This document shows positions 27,137 through 36,853 of a DNA stretch of 64,000 nucleotides, piece after piece. Both the position numbers and the translations under genes were made by a program. Each line of letters starts with the position of its first letter. The first letter of the stretch is position 1. Below the pieces are notes generated by a model. That model saw only the letters and a program-made list of their open reading frames with translations, was not told the origin of the DNA and searched no databases. The stretch comes from Hoeflea sp. (GTDB taxonomy: Bacteria; Pseudomonadota; Alphaproteobacteria; Rhizobiales; Rhizobiaceae): NCBI RefSeq assembly GCF_002733955.1, contig NZ_NVXQ01000004.1, forward strand, positions 1 to 64,000. Direction: 5' to 3'.

Positions 27137-28963
27137 ATGATCAAACGCCTCGCCCCCATCATGCTGGCACTGGCCGGCCTGTTCGCAACGGCCAGCGCCA
27201 TGGCCCAGGAGCCCGCCTGGCAGCATGCCACGGCGATGATCGAGGCGCCAAAATACGCCGAAGGCTTTTCGCATTTTGACTATGTCAATCCGGACGCGCC
27301 CAAGGGCGGCACGCTGAAACTGTCGGAAGAAGGCACCTTCGACAGTTTCAACCCGATTCTGTACAAGGGCGAGGCGGCGGCAGGCTTGAGCCTGATTTTC
27401 GACACGCTGATGAAACCATCGGAAGACGAGGTCTCCTCGTCCTACGGGCTGCTCGCCGAGAGCATTTCCTATCCGGACGACATCTCGAAAGTCACATTCC
27501 GGCTGCGCGCGGAAGCCAAATGGGCCGACGGCACACCGGTGACGCCTGAGGACGTGGTCTTCAGCTTCGACATGGCGAAGGAACACAATCCGGCGCAAGC
27601 GCAGTATTACGCGCATGTCGTCTCGGCGGAAAAAACCGGTGAACGGGATGTGACCTTCCTGTTTGACGAAGACAACAACCAGGAACTGCCACAGATCCTG
27701 GGCCAGATCCGCGTGCTGCCCAAGCATTGGTGGGAAGGCACGGACGAGGCCGGGACAGCCCGTGATATCAGCCGCACCACGCTTGAGCCGGTAATGGGGT
27801 CAGGCCCCTACCGGATCGCCGAGTTCAAGGCCGGCTCGACAATCCGCTACGAACTGCGCGAGGACTATTGGGGCAAGGGCCTCAACGTCAATGTCGGGCA
27901 CAACAATTTCGGCGCCATCGAATATGTCTATTTCACGGACGCCAATGTCGAGTTCGAGGCCTTTCGCGCGGGCACGGTGGATTTCCGGCAGGAGAACTCG
28001 GCCAGCAAATGGGCCACGGCCTATGATTTCCCGGCAGTGGAAAACGGCGACATCGTGCGCGAGGAAATCCCAAACCCATTGCGCGCCGTGGGCATCATGC
28101 AGGCTTTCGTGCCGAACATGCGGCGCGAAAAATTCCAGGATGTGCGGGTGCGCCGGGCGCTGAATTTCGTGCTGGATTTCGAGGACCTGAACCACAATCT
28201 TGCCTTTGACGCGCTGGCGCGGGTCGACAGCTATTTCTGGGGCACCGAGCTTGCTTCATCGGGGTTGCCGGAAGGCCGCGAGAAGGAGATTCTCGAGGGC
28301 TTGGAGAACGAGATCCCGGCCGAGGTCTTCACCACGCCGTTTACCAACCCGGTGGGCGGCGATCCGCAGAAGGCACGGGCCAATCTGCGCCAGGCGCTGA
28401 CGCTGTTCCAGGAAGCCGGTTACAAACTCGACTCCGGCAAGCTGATCAACACCAGCACCGGCGAGCAGTTCGGGATCGAAATCCTGCTGTCGAGCCCCTC
28501 GCTGGAACGCTCGGTGCTGCCCTATATCGCCAGCCTGAAGAAGATCGGCATCGATGCCCGGATCCGCACCGTCGACGCCTCGCAATACACCAACAGGATC
28601 AGAAGTTTCGACTATGACATGATCTGGAATGTCTGGGGTCAATCGCTGAACCCGGGCAACGAGCAGGCCGGATACTGGGGCTCGGCCTCGGCGGACCGCG
28701 AGGGATCGCGCAACTATGCCGGTATTGCCGATCCCGCCGTCGACGAATTGATCCGGATGGTGATCTTCGCGCAGACGCGCGAGGAAAAGACCGCCGCGGT
28801 GAAGGCGCTCGACCGGGTGCTGCTGGCGAACCATTACGTGGTGCCGCTGTTTTACAGCGATGCGGTCAAGGTGGCCTACTCCAAGACGCTGAAGCACCCC
28901 GACGAGCTGCCCTATTACGGGCTTGGCTTCCCGGACGTGTGGTGGTCGACCGCGGCAGAGTGA
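27137..28963 (+). CDS. Extracellular solute-binding protein family 5 (YejA-like oligopeptide/microcin-type ABC transporter)
   Basis: Signal peptide MIKRLAPIMLALAGLFATASAMAQ; FSHFDYVNPDAPKGGTLKLSEEGTFDSFNPI; followed by yejB/E/F-type genes. Confidence 0.93.
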   Translation: MIKRLAPIMLALAGLFATASAMAQEPAWQHATAMIEAPKYAEGFSHFDYVNPDAPKGGTLKLSEEGTFDSFNPILYKGEAAAGLSLIFDTLMKPSEDEVSSSYGLLAESISYPDDISKVTFRLRAEAKWADGTPVTPEDVVFSFDMAKEHNPAQAQYYAHVVSAEKTGERDVTFLFDEDNNQELPQILGQIRVLPKHWWEGTDEAGTARDISRTTLEPVMGSGPYRIAEFKAGSTIRYELREDYWGKGLNVNVGHNNFGAIEYVYFTDANVEFEAFRAGTVDFRQENSASKWATAYDFPAVENGDIVREEIPNPLRAVGIMQAFVPNMRREKFQDVRVRRALNFVLDFEDLNHNLAFDALARVDSYFWGTELASSGLPEGREKEILEGLENEIPAEVFTTPFTNPVGGDPQKARANLRQALTLFQEAGYKLDSGKLINTSTGEQFGIEILLSSPSLERSVLPYIASLKKIGIDARIRTVDASQYTNRIRSFDYDMIWNVWGQSLNPGNEQAGYWGSASADREGSRNYAGIADPAVDELIRMVIFAQTREEKTAAVKALDRVLLANHYVVPLFYSDAVKVAYSKTLKHPDELPYYGLGFPDVWWSTAAE

Positions 28964-29020
28964 GACGCTTTGGCCTTGCACCGGTTTCGACATTCGATTC
29001 TGTATGGGGCAGACACGAAT

Positions 29021-29046
29021 CAGCCGGAAATCCGATTTTCCGGCTG
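29021..29046. repeat. Perfect 10-bp inverted repeat between binding protein and permease genes
   Basis: CAGCCGGAAA tccgat TTTCCGGCTG. Confidence 0.75.
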
Positions 29047-29121
29047 GAAGGACGCGGGATTGACCAGGACAGACATCACCATGCGCGAGAAGATCGCTGC
29101 CACTGAGGGGACAGCCGCCTG

Positions 29122-30222
29122 ATGGGCGCCTATATTCTCAGACGCCTGCTTTTGATGATCCCGACCATCGTCGGCATCATGGCGATCTCGTTCGCGGTGA
29201 TCCAGTTTGCACCGGGCGGGCCGGTCGAGCAGGTGATCGCGCAGTTGACCGGCGAAGGCGATTCCGCCATCGACCGGATTGCCGGCGGCGGCGACAGCGT
29301 CGGCAGCGCGCAGGATTTCGGCGACCCGGGATCGTCCGACTATCGCGGCGCGCAAGGGCTTGATCCGGAATTCATCGCCAAGCTGGAGGCCCAGTTCGGC
29401 TTCGACAAGCCGCCGCTCGAACGCTTCGGGCTGATGATGTGGAACTATATCCGCTTCGATTTCGGCGAGAGCTATTTCCGCAGCATCGACGTGATCGACC
29501 TGATCAAGGAAAAGATGCCGGTCTCGATCTCGCTGGGGATCTGGATCCTGCTGCTGTCCTACGTGATCTCGATTCCGCTGGGGATCAAGAAGGCGGTCTC
29601 GGACGGATCGCGGTTCGATGTCTGGACCTCGGGGCTGATCATCATCGCTTATGCCGTGCCCGGCTTCCTGGTCGGCATCCTGCTGATCGTGCTGTTTGCC
29701 GGCGGATCGTTCCTGGACTGGTTCCCGCTGCGCGGCCTGACGTCGGACAATTTTGCCGAGCTCAGCCTTTTCGGCAAGATCGTCGACTATTTCTGGCACT
29801 TGGCGCTGCCGCTGATCGCGCTGTCGCTGGCGGCATTCGCCACCACGACGCTGTTGACCAAGAACTCGTTCATCGACGAGATCCGCAAGCAGTATGTCAC
29901 CACCGCCCGGGCCAAGGGCCTGAGCGAGCGTCAGGTGCTCTACCGGCATGTGTTCCGCAATGCGATGCTGATCATCATTGCCGGCTTTCCCGGCGCCTTC
30001 ATCACCGCATTCTTCTCCGGATCGCTGCTGATCGAGACGATCTTCTCGCTCGACGGGCTGGGGCGGCTGGGTTTTGAGTCGATCATCAAGCGGGATTATC
30101 CGGTGGTGTTTGCGACCCTGTTCATCTTCTCGCTGATGGGGCTGGTGGTCGGGCTGATTTCGGACCTGGTCTACACCTGGGTTGATCCGCGCATCGACTT
30201 TGAAAAGAGGGATGTGGGATGA
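29122..30222 (+). CDS. yejB: Microcin C/oligopeptide ABC transporter permease YejB-like
   Basis: MGAYILRRLLLMIPTIVGIMAISFAVIQFAPGGPVEQVIAQLTG; C-terminal BPD_transp_1 motif. Confidence 0.92.
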   Translation: MGAYILRRLLLMIPTIVGIMAISFAVIQFAPGGPVEQVIAQLTGEGDSAIDRIAGGGDSVGSAQDFGDPGSSDYRGAQGLDPEFIAKLEAQFGFDKPPLERFGLMMWNYIRFDFGESYFRSIDVIDLIKEKMPVSISLGIWILLLSYVISIPLGIKKAVSDGSRFDVWTSGLIIIAYAVPGFLVGILLIVLFAGGSFLDWFPLRGLTSDNFAELSLFGKIVDYFWHLALPLIALSLAAFATTTLLTKNSFIDEIRKQYVTTARAKGLSERQVLYRHVFRNAMLIIIAGFPGAFITAFFSGSLLIETIFSLDGLGRLGFESIIKRDYPVVFATLFIFSLMGLVVGLISDLVYTWVDPRIDFEKRDVG

Positions 30223-31370
30223 GCGAGGCTTTTTCCGGCAATCCCCAGGCCTATGACGTCAATGGCCGGCCGAAAGGCTGGCTGTCGCCGACCAACAAGC
30301 GGCGCTGGGCCAATTTCAAGGCCAACCGGCGCGGCTACTGGTCGCTGTGGATCTTCATGATCCTGTTCATCGCCAGCCTGCTGGCCGAGTTCATCGCCAA
30401 TGACCGGCCGATCCTGGCGTTTTACAAGGGCGAGATCCTGTATCCGGTGATGGTGGATTACCCGGAGGAGAAATTTGGCGGGTTCCTGGCGCGCACCGAT
30501 TACCGCGACCCGTTCATCCAGGACGAGATCGAGGCCAATGGCTGGATGATCTGGCCGCCGATCCGCTATTCCTACACCACCGCCAATTCCTACATTCCGC
30601 ATTCGGCGCCGACAGCCCCGTTCTGGCTGCTTGAGGACGGGGAGGCCTGCTCCGCCTACCCGCTGAAGGACGAGGATCCGGGCTGCACGCTGGGCAACAT
30701 GAACTGGCTCGGCACCGATGACCAGGCCCGCGATGTGACCGCGCGGATGATCTACGGCTTCCGCATTTCGGTGCTGTTCGGGCTGACGCTAACGGTGTTC
30801 TCGGCGCTGATCGGCATCGCGGCGGGCGCGGTGCAGGGCTATTTCGGCGGCTGGACCGACCTTCTGATGCAGCGCTTCATCGAGATCTGGTCCTCGATGC
30901 CGGTGCTCTACATCCTCTTGATCATCGCCGCGGTGCTGCCGCCGGGGTTCTGGATCCTGCTCGGCATCATGCTGTTGTTCTCCTGGGTGTCATTTGTCGG
31001 CATCGTTCGGGCGGAGTTCCTGCGGGCGCGCAATTTCGAATATGTCAACGCCGCCCGGGCGCTCGGCGTCGGCAATGGCACCATCATGTTCCGGCACCTG
31101 TTGCCCAATGCGATGGTGGCGACGCTGACCTTCCTGCCGTTCATCCTGTCGGGCTCGATCACGACGCTGACCTCGCTCGATTTCCTCGGCTTCGGATTGC
31201 CGCCGGGCTCGGCCTCGCTGGGCGAACTGATCGCCCAGGGCAAACGCAATCTGCAGGCGCCCTGGCTGGGGCTGACCGCGTTCTTCACCATCTCGATCAT
31301 GCTGTCGCTGCTGATCTTCATCGGTGAAGCCACCCGCGATGCCTTCGACCCACGAAAGACGTTTCGATGA
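30219..31370 (+). CDS. yejE: ABC transporter permease YejE-like
   Basis: KRRWANFKANRRGYWSLWIF, NWLGTDDQARDVTARMIYGFRISVLFGLTLT; overlaps yejB by 4 nt. Confidence 0.92.
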   Translation: MSEAFSGNPQAYDVNGRPKGWLSPTNKRRWANFKANRRGYWSLWIFMILFIASLLAEFIANDRPILAFYKGEILYPVMVDYPEEKFGGFLARTDYRDPFIQDEIEANGWMIWPPIRYSYTTANSYIPHSAPTAPFWLLEDGEACSAYPLKDEDPGCTLGNMNWLGTDDQARDVTARMIYGFRISVLFGLTLTVFSALIGIAAGAVQGYFGGWTDLLMQRFIEIWSSMPVLYILLIIAAVLPPGFWILLGIMLLFSWVSFVGIVRAEFLRARNFEYVNAARALGVGNGTIMFRHLLPNAMVATLTFLPFILSGSITTLTSLDFLGFGLPPGSASLGELIAQGKRNLQAPWLGLTAFFTISIMLSLLIFIGEATRDAFDPRKTFR

Positions 31371-33019
31371 GTAGTGCCGAGAGACCAAAGACAGGCGAGG
31401 CGCTGCTGTCGGTGCGCGACCTGTCGGTGGAATTCCACCAGTCCGGCGAAAGCCAGACCGCGGTCGACCATATTTCGTTCGACATCAGGCGCGGCGAGAC
31501 GGTGGCGCTGGTGGGCGAATCGGGTTCCGGCAAATCGGTGTCGGCGCTATCGGTTCTGCGGCTCTTGCCCTACCCGGCGGCCAGCCATCCGTCGGGCGAG
31601 ATCCTGTTCAAGGGGCAGGACCTGCTGTCCGCACCGGAGCCGGAGATCCGGGAGGTGCGCGGCAACGACATCACCATGATCTTCCAGGAGCCGATGACCT
31701 CACTCAATCCGCTGCAGACGGTGGAGAAGCAGATCTCGGAAATCCTGCATCTGCACCAGCTGATCAAGCCGGACGAGGCTCGGCGGCAGGTGCTGGGACT
31801 GCTGACTCAAGTGGGAATCCGCGATCCCGAGACCAGGCTGGCGTCCTATCCGCACCAGTTGTCGGGCGGACAGCGGCAGCGAGTGATGATCGCCATGGCA
31901 CTGGCCAACCGGCCGGAACTGCTGATTGCCGATGAACCGACGACGGCGCTGGACGTCACGGTGCAGGCGCAGATTCTCGAACTGCTCAGGGATCTGAAGA
32001 CCGAGCACGGCATGGCAATGCTGTTCATCACCCATGATCTCGGCATCGTGCGCAAGTTCGCCGACCGGGTCTGCGTGATGACAAACGGCAAGATCGTCGA
32101 GACCGGCCCGACTGCCGAAATCTTCGCCAACCCGCAGCACGCCTACACCAAACATCTGCTTGCCGCGGAACCCAGCGGCGAGCCGCCGGAGCGCAAGGAA
32201 ACCGCGCCGGAAGTCATGCGCGCCAAGGACATCAAGGTCTGGTTTCCGGTCAAGAAGGGCTTCCTCCGGCGCACGGTCGACCACGTCAAGGCCGTCGACG
32301 GGCTGTCGCTGTCGCTCAAATCCGGGCAGACGCTCGGCGTGGTCGGCGAATCCGGCTCCGGGAAGACAACGCTGGGGCTGGCGTTGATGCGGCTTATCCG
32401 CAGTGAAGGCGAGATCCATTTCAACACCCTGCCGCTGCACGAGCGGTCGTTCAAGCAGATGAAGTCGCTCAGGAGTTCGATGCAGGTGGTTTTCCAGGAT
32501 CCGTTCGGATCGCTGAGCCCGCGCATGTCGATTGCCGATATCGTCGGCGAAGGGCTGGAAATCCACGCCCGCGATATCTCTGCGCGCGACCGAGACAGGC
32601 TTGTCGCCGAAGCGCTGGAGGAAGTCGGGCTCGACGCCTCGACCCGCTGGCGCTATCCGCACGAGTTTTCCGGTGGCCAGCGGCAGCGCATCGCGATTGC
32701 CCGGGCGATGGTGCTCAAGCCACGCTTCGTCATGCTGGACGAGCCGACCTCGGCGCTCGACATGAGCGTGCAGGCGCAAGTCGTCGACCTGCTGCGCGAT
32801 CTGCAGAAGCGGCACGATCTGGCCTATCTGTTCATCAGCCACGATCTCAAGGTTGTGCGGGCGCTGGCCAATGACGTGATCGTCATGCGGGCAGGCAAGG
32901 TGATCGAACAGGGCAGCGCCGACAAGATTTTCGACCATCCCGAAACAGACTACACCAAAGCGCTGATGGCGGCGGCCTTCAACCTGGAAGCCGCCGGCAG
33001 CGCCGTGGTCAGCGAATAG
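31367..33019 (+). CDS. yejF: ABC transporter ATP-binding protein YejF-like (two ABC domains)
   Basis: Two Walker A ([24 protein letters not shown]) and two [16 protein letters not shown] signatures. Confidence 0.95.
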   Translation: MSSAERPKTGEALLSVRDLSVEFHQSGESQTAVDHISFDIRRGETVALVGESGSGKSVSALSVLRLLPYPAASHPSGEILFKGQDLLSAPEPEIREVRGNDITMIFQEPMTSLNPLQTVEKQISEILHLHQLIKPDEARRQVLGLLTQVGIRDPETRLASYPHQLSGGQRQRVMIAMALANRPELLIADEPTTALDVTVQAQILELLRDLKTEHGMAMLFITHDLGIVRKFADRVCVMTNGKIVETGPTAEIFANPQHAYTKHLLAAEPSGEPPERKETAPEVMRAKDIKVWFPVKKGFLRRTVDHVKAVDGLSLSLKSGQTLGVVGESGSGKTTLGLALMRLIRSEGEIHFNTLPLHERSFKQMKSLRSSMQVVFQDPFGSLSPRMSIADIVGEGLEIHARDISARDRDRLVAEALEEVGLDASTRWRYPHEFSGGQRQRIAIARAMVLKPRFVMLDEPTSALDMSVQAQVVDLLRDLQKRHDLAYLFISHDLKVVRALANDVIVMRAGKVIEQGSADKIFDHPETDYTKALMAAAFNLEAAGSAVVSE

Positions 33020-33027
33020 GCAGGATC

Positions 33028-33993
33028 ATGACCGACAGTAACGGCAAGGGACGGGTGCTGCTGGCGCTCACCGGGTGGGACCCGCAAATGTGGGTCGAGG
33101 AATTGCAGAAGGCAGCGCCGGACCGCCCGGTGGTGCTCGCACCCAACGGCGAGACCGACCCCGACATCGATTATGCCATTGTCTGGAAGCAGCCGGCCGG
33201 ACTGCTGTCGAAGCTGCCGAACCTGAAGGCTATTTTCTCGCTCGGTGCCGGCGTTGATCACGTCTTTGCCGATAGCACGCTGCCGGACGTGCCGATCGTG
33301 CGGGTGGTCTCGCCCAACCTGACCACGCGGATGAGCGAATATGTCGTCTGGCAGGTGCTTGACCACCATCGCCTCGGCCCACGCTACCGGGCGCAGCAGG
33401 CGAACCGCGTCTGGTACGAGGACCGCGAGCAGAAGGCTGCGGCCGATCTCACCGTCGGCATCATGGGACTGGGCGAGCTTGGCACGGACGCCGCCGCCAA
33501 GCTGCAGGTCATGGGCTTCAAGGTGACCGGCTGGTCACGGACAGAAAAGCACGTTGACGGTGTGACCTGCCATGCGGGCAAAGAGGGGCTCGATGCGTTT
33601 CTGGCTTCTGCCGACATTTTCGTCGTGCTGCTGCCGCTGACAGCCGAAACGAACGAGATCCTGAACCGGGACCTGTTCACGCGGATGAGCAAGCGCGGAC
33701 CGCTGGGCGCGCCGGTGGTCATCAATGCCGGGCGCGGCGGGTTGCAGAACGAGGCGGATATTCTGGCCGCGCTGGACGAGGGGCTATTGTCTGCGGTGAC
33801 GCTCGACGTGTTCCAACAGGAACCGCTTGATCCCGAGAGCCCGTTCTGGACCCACCCAAAGGTGACGCTGACGCCGCATGCGGCAGCAGCATCCATGCCA
33901 TCCTCGCTGATCGAGCCGATGGCGCGGCAGATGGATGCCTTCGAGCGCGGCGAACCGCTGATCAACCTGGTCGACCGCAAGGCCGGGTACTAA
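33028..33993 (+). CDS. Glyoxylate/hydroxypyruvate reductase A-like 2-hydroxyacid dehydrogenase
   Basis: LKAIFSLGAGVDHVFADSTLPDVPIVRVVSPNLTTRMSEYVVWQVL, GIMGLGELGTDAAAKLQVMGFKVTGWSR, TPHAAAASMP. Confidence 0.92.
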   Translation: MTDSNGKGRVLLALTGWDPQMWVEELQKAAPDRPVVLAPNGETDPDIDYAIVWKQPAGLLSKLPNLKAIFSLGAGVDHVFADSTLPDVPIVRVVSPNLTTRMSEYVVWQVLDHHRLGPRYRAQQANRVWYEDREQKAAADLTVGIMGLGELGTDAAAKLQVMGFKVTGWSRTEKHVDGVTCHAGKEGLDAFLASADIFVVLLPLTAETNEILNRDLFTRMSKRGPLGAPVVINAGRGGLQNEADILAALDEGLLSAVTLDVFQQEPLDPESPFWTHPKVTLTPHAAAASMPSSLIEPMARQMDAFERGEPLINLVDRKAGY

Positions 33994-33999
33994 GCCGGC

Positions 34000-34860
34000 T
34001 TATGGCCTGCGATAGAGTGTCGGCGGGCCGTAGAGCCTGGCAATACGCTCGATGGCGGCCTGCAGCGGTTCGCGGGTGACATACATGGTGCCGCCGGAGG
34101 CGTGGAGAAGCGTATCCGGGTCTTCGAGAAAACCGACATGGCCTTTCCAGAACACCAGATCGCCACGTTGCAAACCATCACTTACAGGCTCGATGACAGT
34201 GCCCAAATGTGCCGCTTGCTGGTCGGAATCGCGCGGGGCGGATTTGCCGGTCATGGCCAGCGCCAATTGCACCAGGCCTGAACAATCAATGCCAAAGCCG
34301 GTTCGTCCGCCCCAGAGATAAGGCGTGTCGATGAAGCGCGCGGCCACCGACACCGCGTCTTCAGCGGCCGGTTCGGCAACAGGGCATAGATGCGTGGCAA
34401 TGATGGCCGAGCCATCCTCCAGCAGAGCGTAGGGCGTGCCCCGCGTCTCGGCCGCGCCGACGATCGTTACCCGGCTACCCATCGACAGCGTCCTGAGCTG
34501 CGGAAAGCGCAGATCCGGCCCCGGATAGACGAAACTGCGCGGAACGGAGACGATATGGGTAGCCTGGCTGACCCCTTCCCTGATTGCGTCCTCGCGCACA
34601 TAGCCGACATAGCCATCTTCTGCTAGTTGCACCCAGGCCCAGCCGTTGGAGGTCTCGAACACGGTCAGCGCCTCTCCCAGAAGCGCCTGGGTGTCGATGC
34701 TGCACTCTGGATCAGGCCGGGGACGGATATCAGCGACGGGTATGGCCACCTCGCCCGGCGCACCTTCGATGAAGCGGTCGGCCGTGACCTGCCCCTTGAG
34801 GCGGATATCGGCCAGATCCGGCCGGTAGGCATGGGAGCGGTGATCAAGGCTGTCACTCAT
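34000..34860 (-). CDS. NlpC/P60 family cell-wall hydrolase with SH3-like domain
   Basis: FIDTPYLWGGRTGFGIDCSGLVQLAL catalytic Cys, DLVFWKGHVGFLED His region. Confidence 0.92.
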   Translation of the reverse strand: MSDSLDHRSHAYRPDLADIRLKGQVTADRFIEGAPGEVAIPVADIRPRPDPECSIDTQALLGEALTVFETSNGWAWVQLAEDGYVGYVREDAIREGVSQATHIVSVPRSFVYPGPDLRFPQLRTLSMGSRVTIVGAAETRGTPYALLEDGSAIIATHLCPVAEPAAEDAVSVAARFIDTPYLWGGRTGFGIDCSGLVQLALAMTGKSAPRDSDQQAAHLGTVIEPVSDGLQRGDLVFWKGHVGFLEDPDTLLHASGGTMYVTREPLQAAIERIARLYGPPTLYRRP

Positions 34861-35225
34861 GTTCCAGGTGCCTCCGCGGACGACAATTTGCGGCCTTCGG
34901 CGATGATGATGTCGCCCAGCCTTTCGACAAACAGCGAGCCTTCCACCGTGCGCTTGATGATGACGTTGCGCTTGTCACGCTCGTCGCGGACCCGGCGGAC
35001 CAGCCCCATATGGCCCATCGTGTCGAGCGCCCTTGTGATCACCGGCTTGGTGACACCGAGCATGGCGGCAAGGCCCCTTACCGTATGCGGGGGCGGCGCG
35101 AGATAGATGTGCAGCAGGATCGCCAGTTGCCGCATCGTCAGGTCCGGTCCGATGACGCGGACATGTTCAAGCGTGGCGGCATGCCAGAGCCCGAGGGCAT
35201 CTGAGGGCCGGAGGTCGAGCTGCAT
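34857..35225 (-). CDS. MarR family transcriptional regulator
   Basis: MQLDLRPSDALGLWHAATLEHVRVIGPDLTMRQLAILLHIYLAPPPHTVRGLAAMLGVTKPVITRALDTMGHMGLVRRVRDERDKRNVII winged helix; 4-nt overlap with NlpC/P60 gene. Confidence 0.88.
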   Translation of the reverse strand: MQLDLRPSDALGLWHAATLEHVRVIGPDLTMRQLAILLHIYLAPPPHTVRGLAAMLGVTKPVITRALDTMGHMGLVRRVRDERDKRNVIIKRTVEGSLFVERLGDIIIAEGRKLSSAEAPGT

Positions 35226-35242
35226 GGCGGTGTGCCTGTATC

Positions 35243-35272
35243 GTTTCGGTACCGGATTATAGTGGCCGAAAC
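35243..35272 (-). promoter_or_regulatory. Candidate MarR operator/promoter: 7-bp inverted repeat GTTTCGG/CCGAAAC bracketing a TATAAT -10
   Basis: GTTTCGGtaccggattatagtggCCGAAAC; minus strand contains TATAAT (35256-35261) inside the dyad, directly upstream of the MarR ATG. Confidence 0.55.
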
Positions 35273-35301
35273 AAAGAGCGCACGCAAGCCAGCCGCGAGG
35301 T

Positions 35302-36708
35302 TCAGGCCGGGTGGCGCTTGCTGATGACCTCGAACAGGGCGCGAATTCCTTGGGCTTCGCCGCCGATCGGCGCATGCGGCTTGTCCTTCGGCGACCAGGC
35401 GAAAATGTCGAAATGCGCCCAGCTGGTTTCCGCTGTCACGAAGCGCTTGAGGAACAGCGCCGCGGTGATCGACCCGGCAAAGCCGCCCGCCGGGGCATTG
35501 GTCAGATCGGCGATCCGGGCCTTCACATCAGCCTCATAGGGCTTGAACAGCGGCATGCGCCAGAGCGGGTCGACCACGTCCTTCGATGCGGTGGCAAGCG
35601 CGCCGGCCAGGTCTTCGTCGTCGGTGTAGAAGGGCGGCAGATCGGGCCCGAGCGCCACCCGTGCGGCACCGGTCAGAGTGGCCATGTCGATGAGCAGATC
35701 AGGCTCTTCCTCGCAGGCATAGGTGAGCGCATCGGCAAGCACCAGTCGGCCCTCGGCGTCGGTGTTGTCGATCTGGACGGTGAGGCCCTTGCGGCTGGTG
35801 AGCACGTCGCCCGGGCGGAAGGCCGAGGCGGAAATCGAATTTTCGACCGCCGGAACCAGCACCCGCAAATCCACCGACAGGCCGGCATCCATGATCATCA
35901 TGGCCAGCGCCAGAACGTTGGCAGCACCGCCCATGTCCTTTTTCATGTTGAGCATCGCCGAGGATGGCTTGATATCGAGACCGCCGGTATCGAAACACAC
36001 GCCCTTGCCGACCAGCGTGAGTTTCGGCGCACCTTTCTTGCCCCAGCGCATTTCCAGCAGACGCGGCGCCTGATCGGCGGCGCGGCCGACCGCGTGGATC
36101 ATCGGGAAGCCTCGGGTGATCAGTTCCTCGCCCGTAACCACCGTCACTTTCGCCTTGTAGTGATCAGCAAGACCACGGAATGCGGCCTCCAGCGCATCCG
36201 GACCCATGTCGTTGGCGGGCGTGTTGACGAGATCGCGCGCAAGCGCGACAGCGGCGACGCTGCGGCGGACCGCGGCGGCATCGACAGTTTCGGCCATCGC
36301 CAGCCTCGGGCCCTGGGCCGCGGGCTTGCGGTAGCGCTCGAAACGGTAGGCCCCCATGCCGAAGCCCAGGGCCATGGTTTCGGGTGCCACCGACGAGGTT
36401 TCAATGCGCCAGGTGCCCTCGGGCAGGGTCCGCGCCAGCTTGCCACTGATGAAGGGATGACACTGTCCTTCACTGCCCAGGCCAAACAGCGCGCCGGCGA
36501 GCTTGCCTTCCGGACCGGGCACCAGCAGGACCGCGCCTTCCGCCGCCTGAAAGCCTGCGGCCCTGGCCCAGGGGAGTGCTGCCGCATCAAACGTGCCTGC
36601 GTCGATATCCGCCGGCGTCACCGCCCAGACGGGCAAGGCGTCAGCCGCTGTTTCAGCCGATTCAGGGGCAAATGGCGACGGGCGATCAATCAGGGCGTAG
36701 GGCGACAT
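35302..36708 (-). CDS. Leucyl aminopeptidase family protein (M17)
   Basis: LVGKGVCFDTGGLDIKPSSAMLNMKKDMGGAANVLALAMMI, NTDAEGRLVLADALTYA. Confidence 0.95.
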   Translation of the reverse strand: MSPYALIDRPSPFAPESAETAADALPVWAVTPADIDAGTFDAAALPWARAAGFQAAEGAVLLVPGPEGKLAGALFGLGSEGQCHPFISGKLARTLPEGTWRIETSSVAPETMALGFGMGAYRFERYRKPAAQGPRLAMAETVDAAAVRRSVAAVALARDLVNTPANDMGPDALEAAFRGLADHYKAKVTVVTGEELITRGFPMIHAVGRAADQAPRLLEMRWGKKGAPKLTLVGKGVCFDTGGLDIKPSSAMLNMKKDMGGAANVLALAMMIMDAGLSVDLRVLVPAVENSISASAFRPGDVLTSRKGLTVQIDNTDAEGRLVLADALTYACEEEPDLLIDMATLTGAARVALGPDLPPFYTDDEDLAGALATASKDVVDPLWRMPLFKPYEADVKARIADLTNAPAGGFAGSITAALFLKRFVTAETSWAHFDIFAWSPKDKPHAPIGGEAQGIRALFEVISKRHPA

Positions 36709-36853
36709 GTTTTTTCCTCTCGTCCTCCCCGCGGGAGTGCGCGGAGAATCAGTCGTTAACTGTTGATTAGGGTTAACAGATTATTGCTTGAGCGAAGACT
36801 GTGGCGCCACCCTTAGAGGACCGCCATGACACTCGATTTCCGGGACCAGGCCA

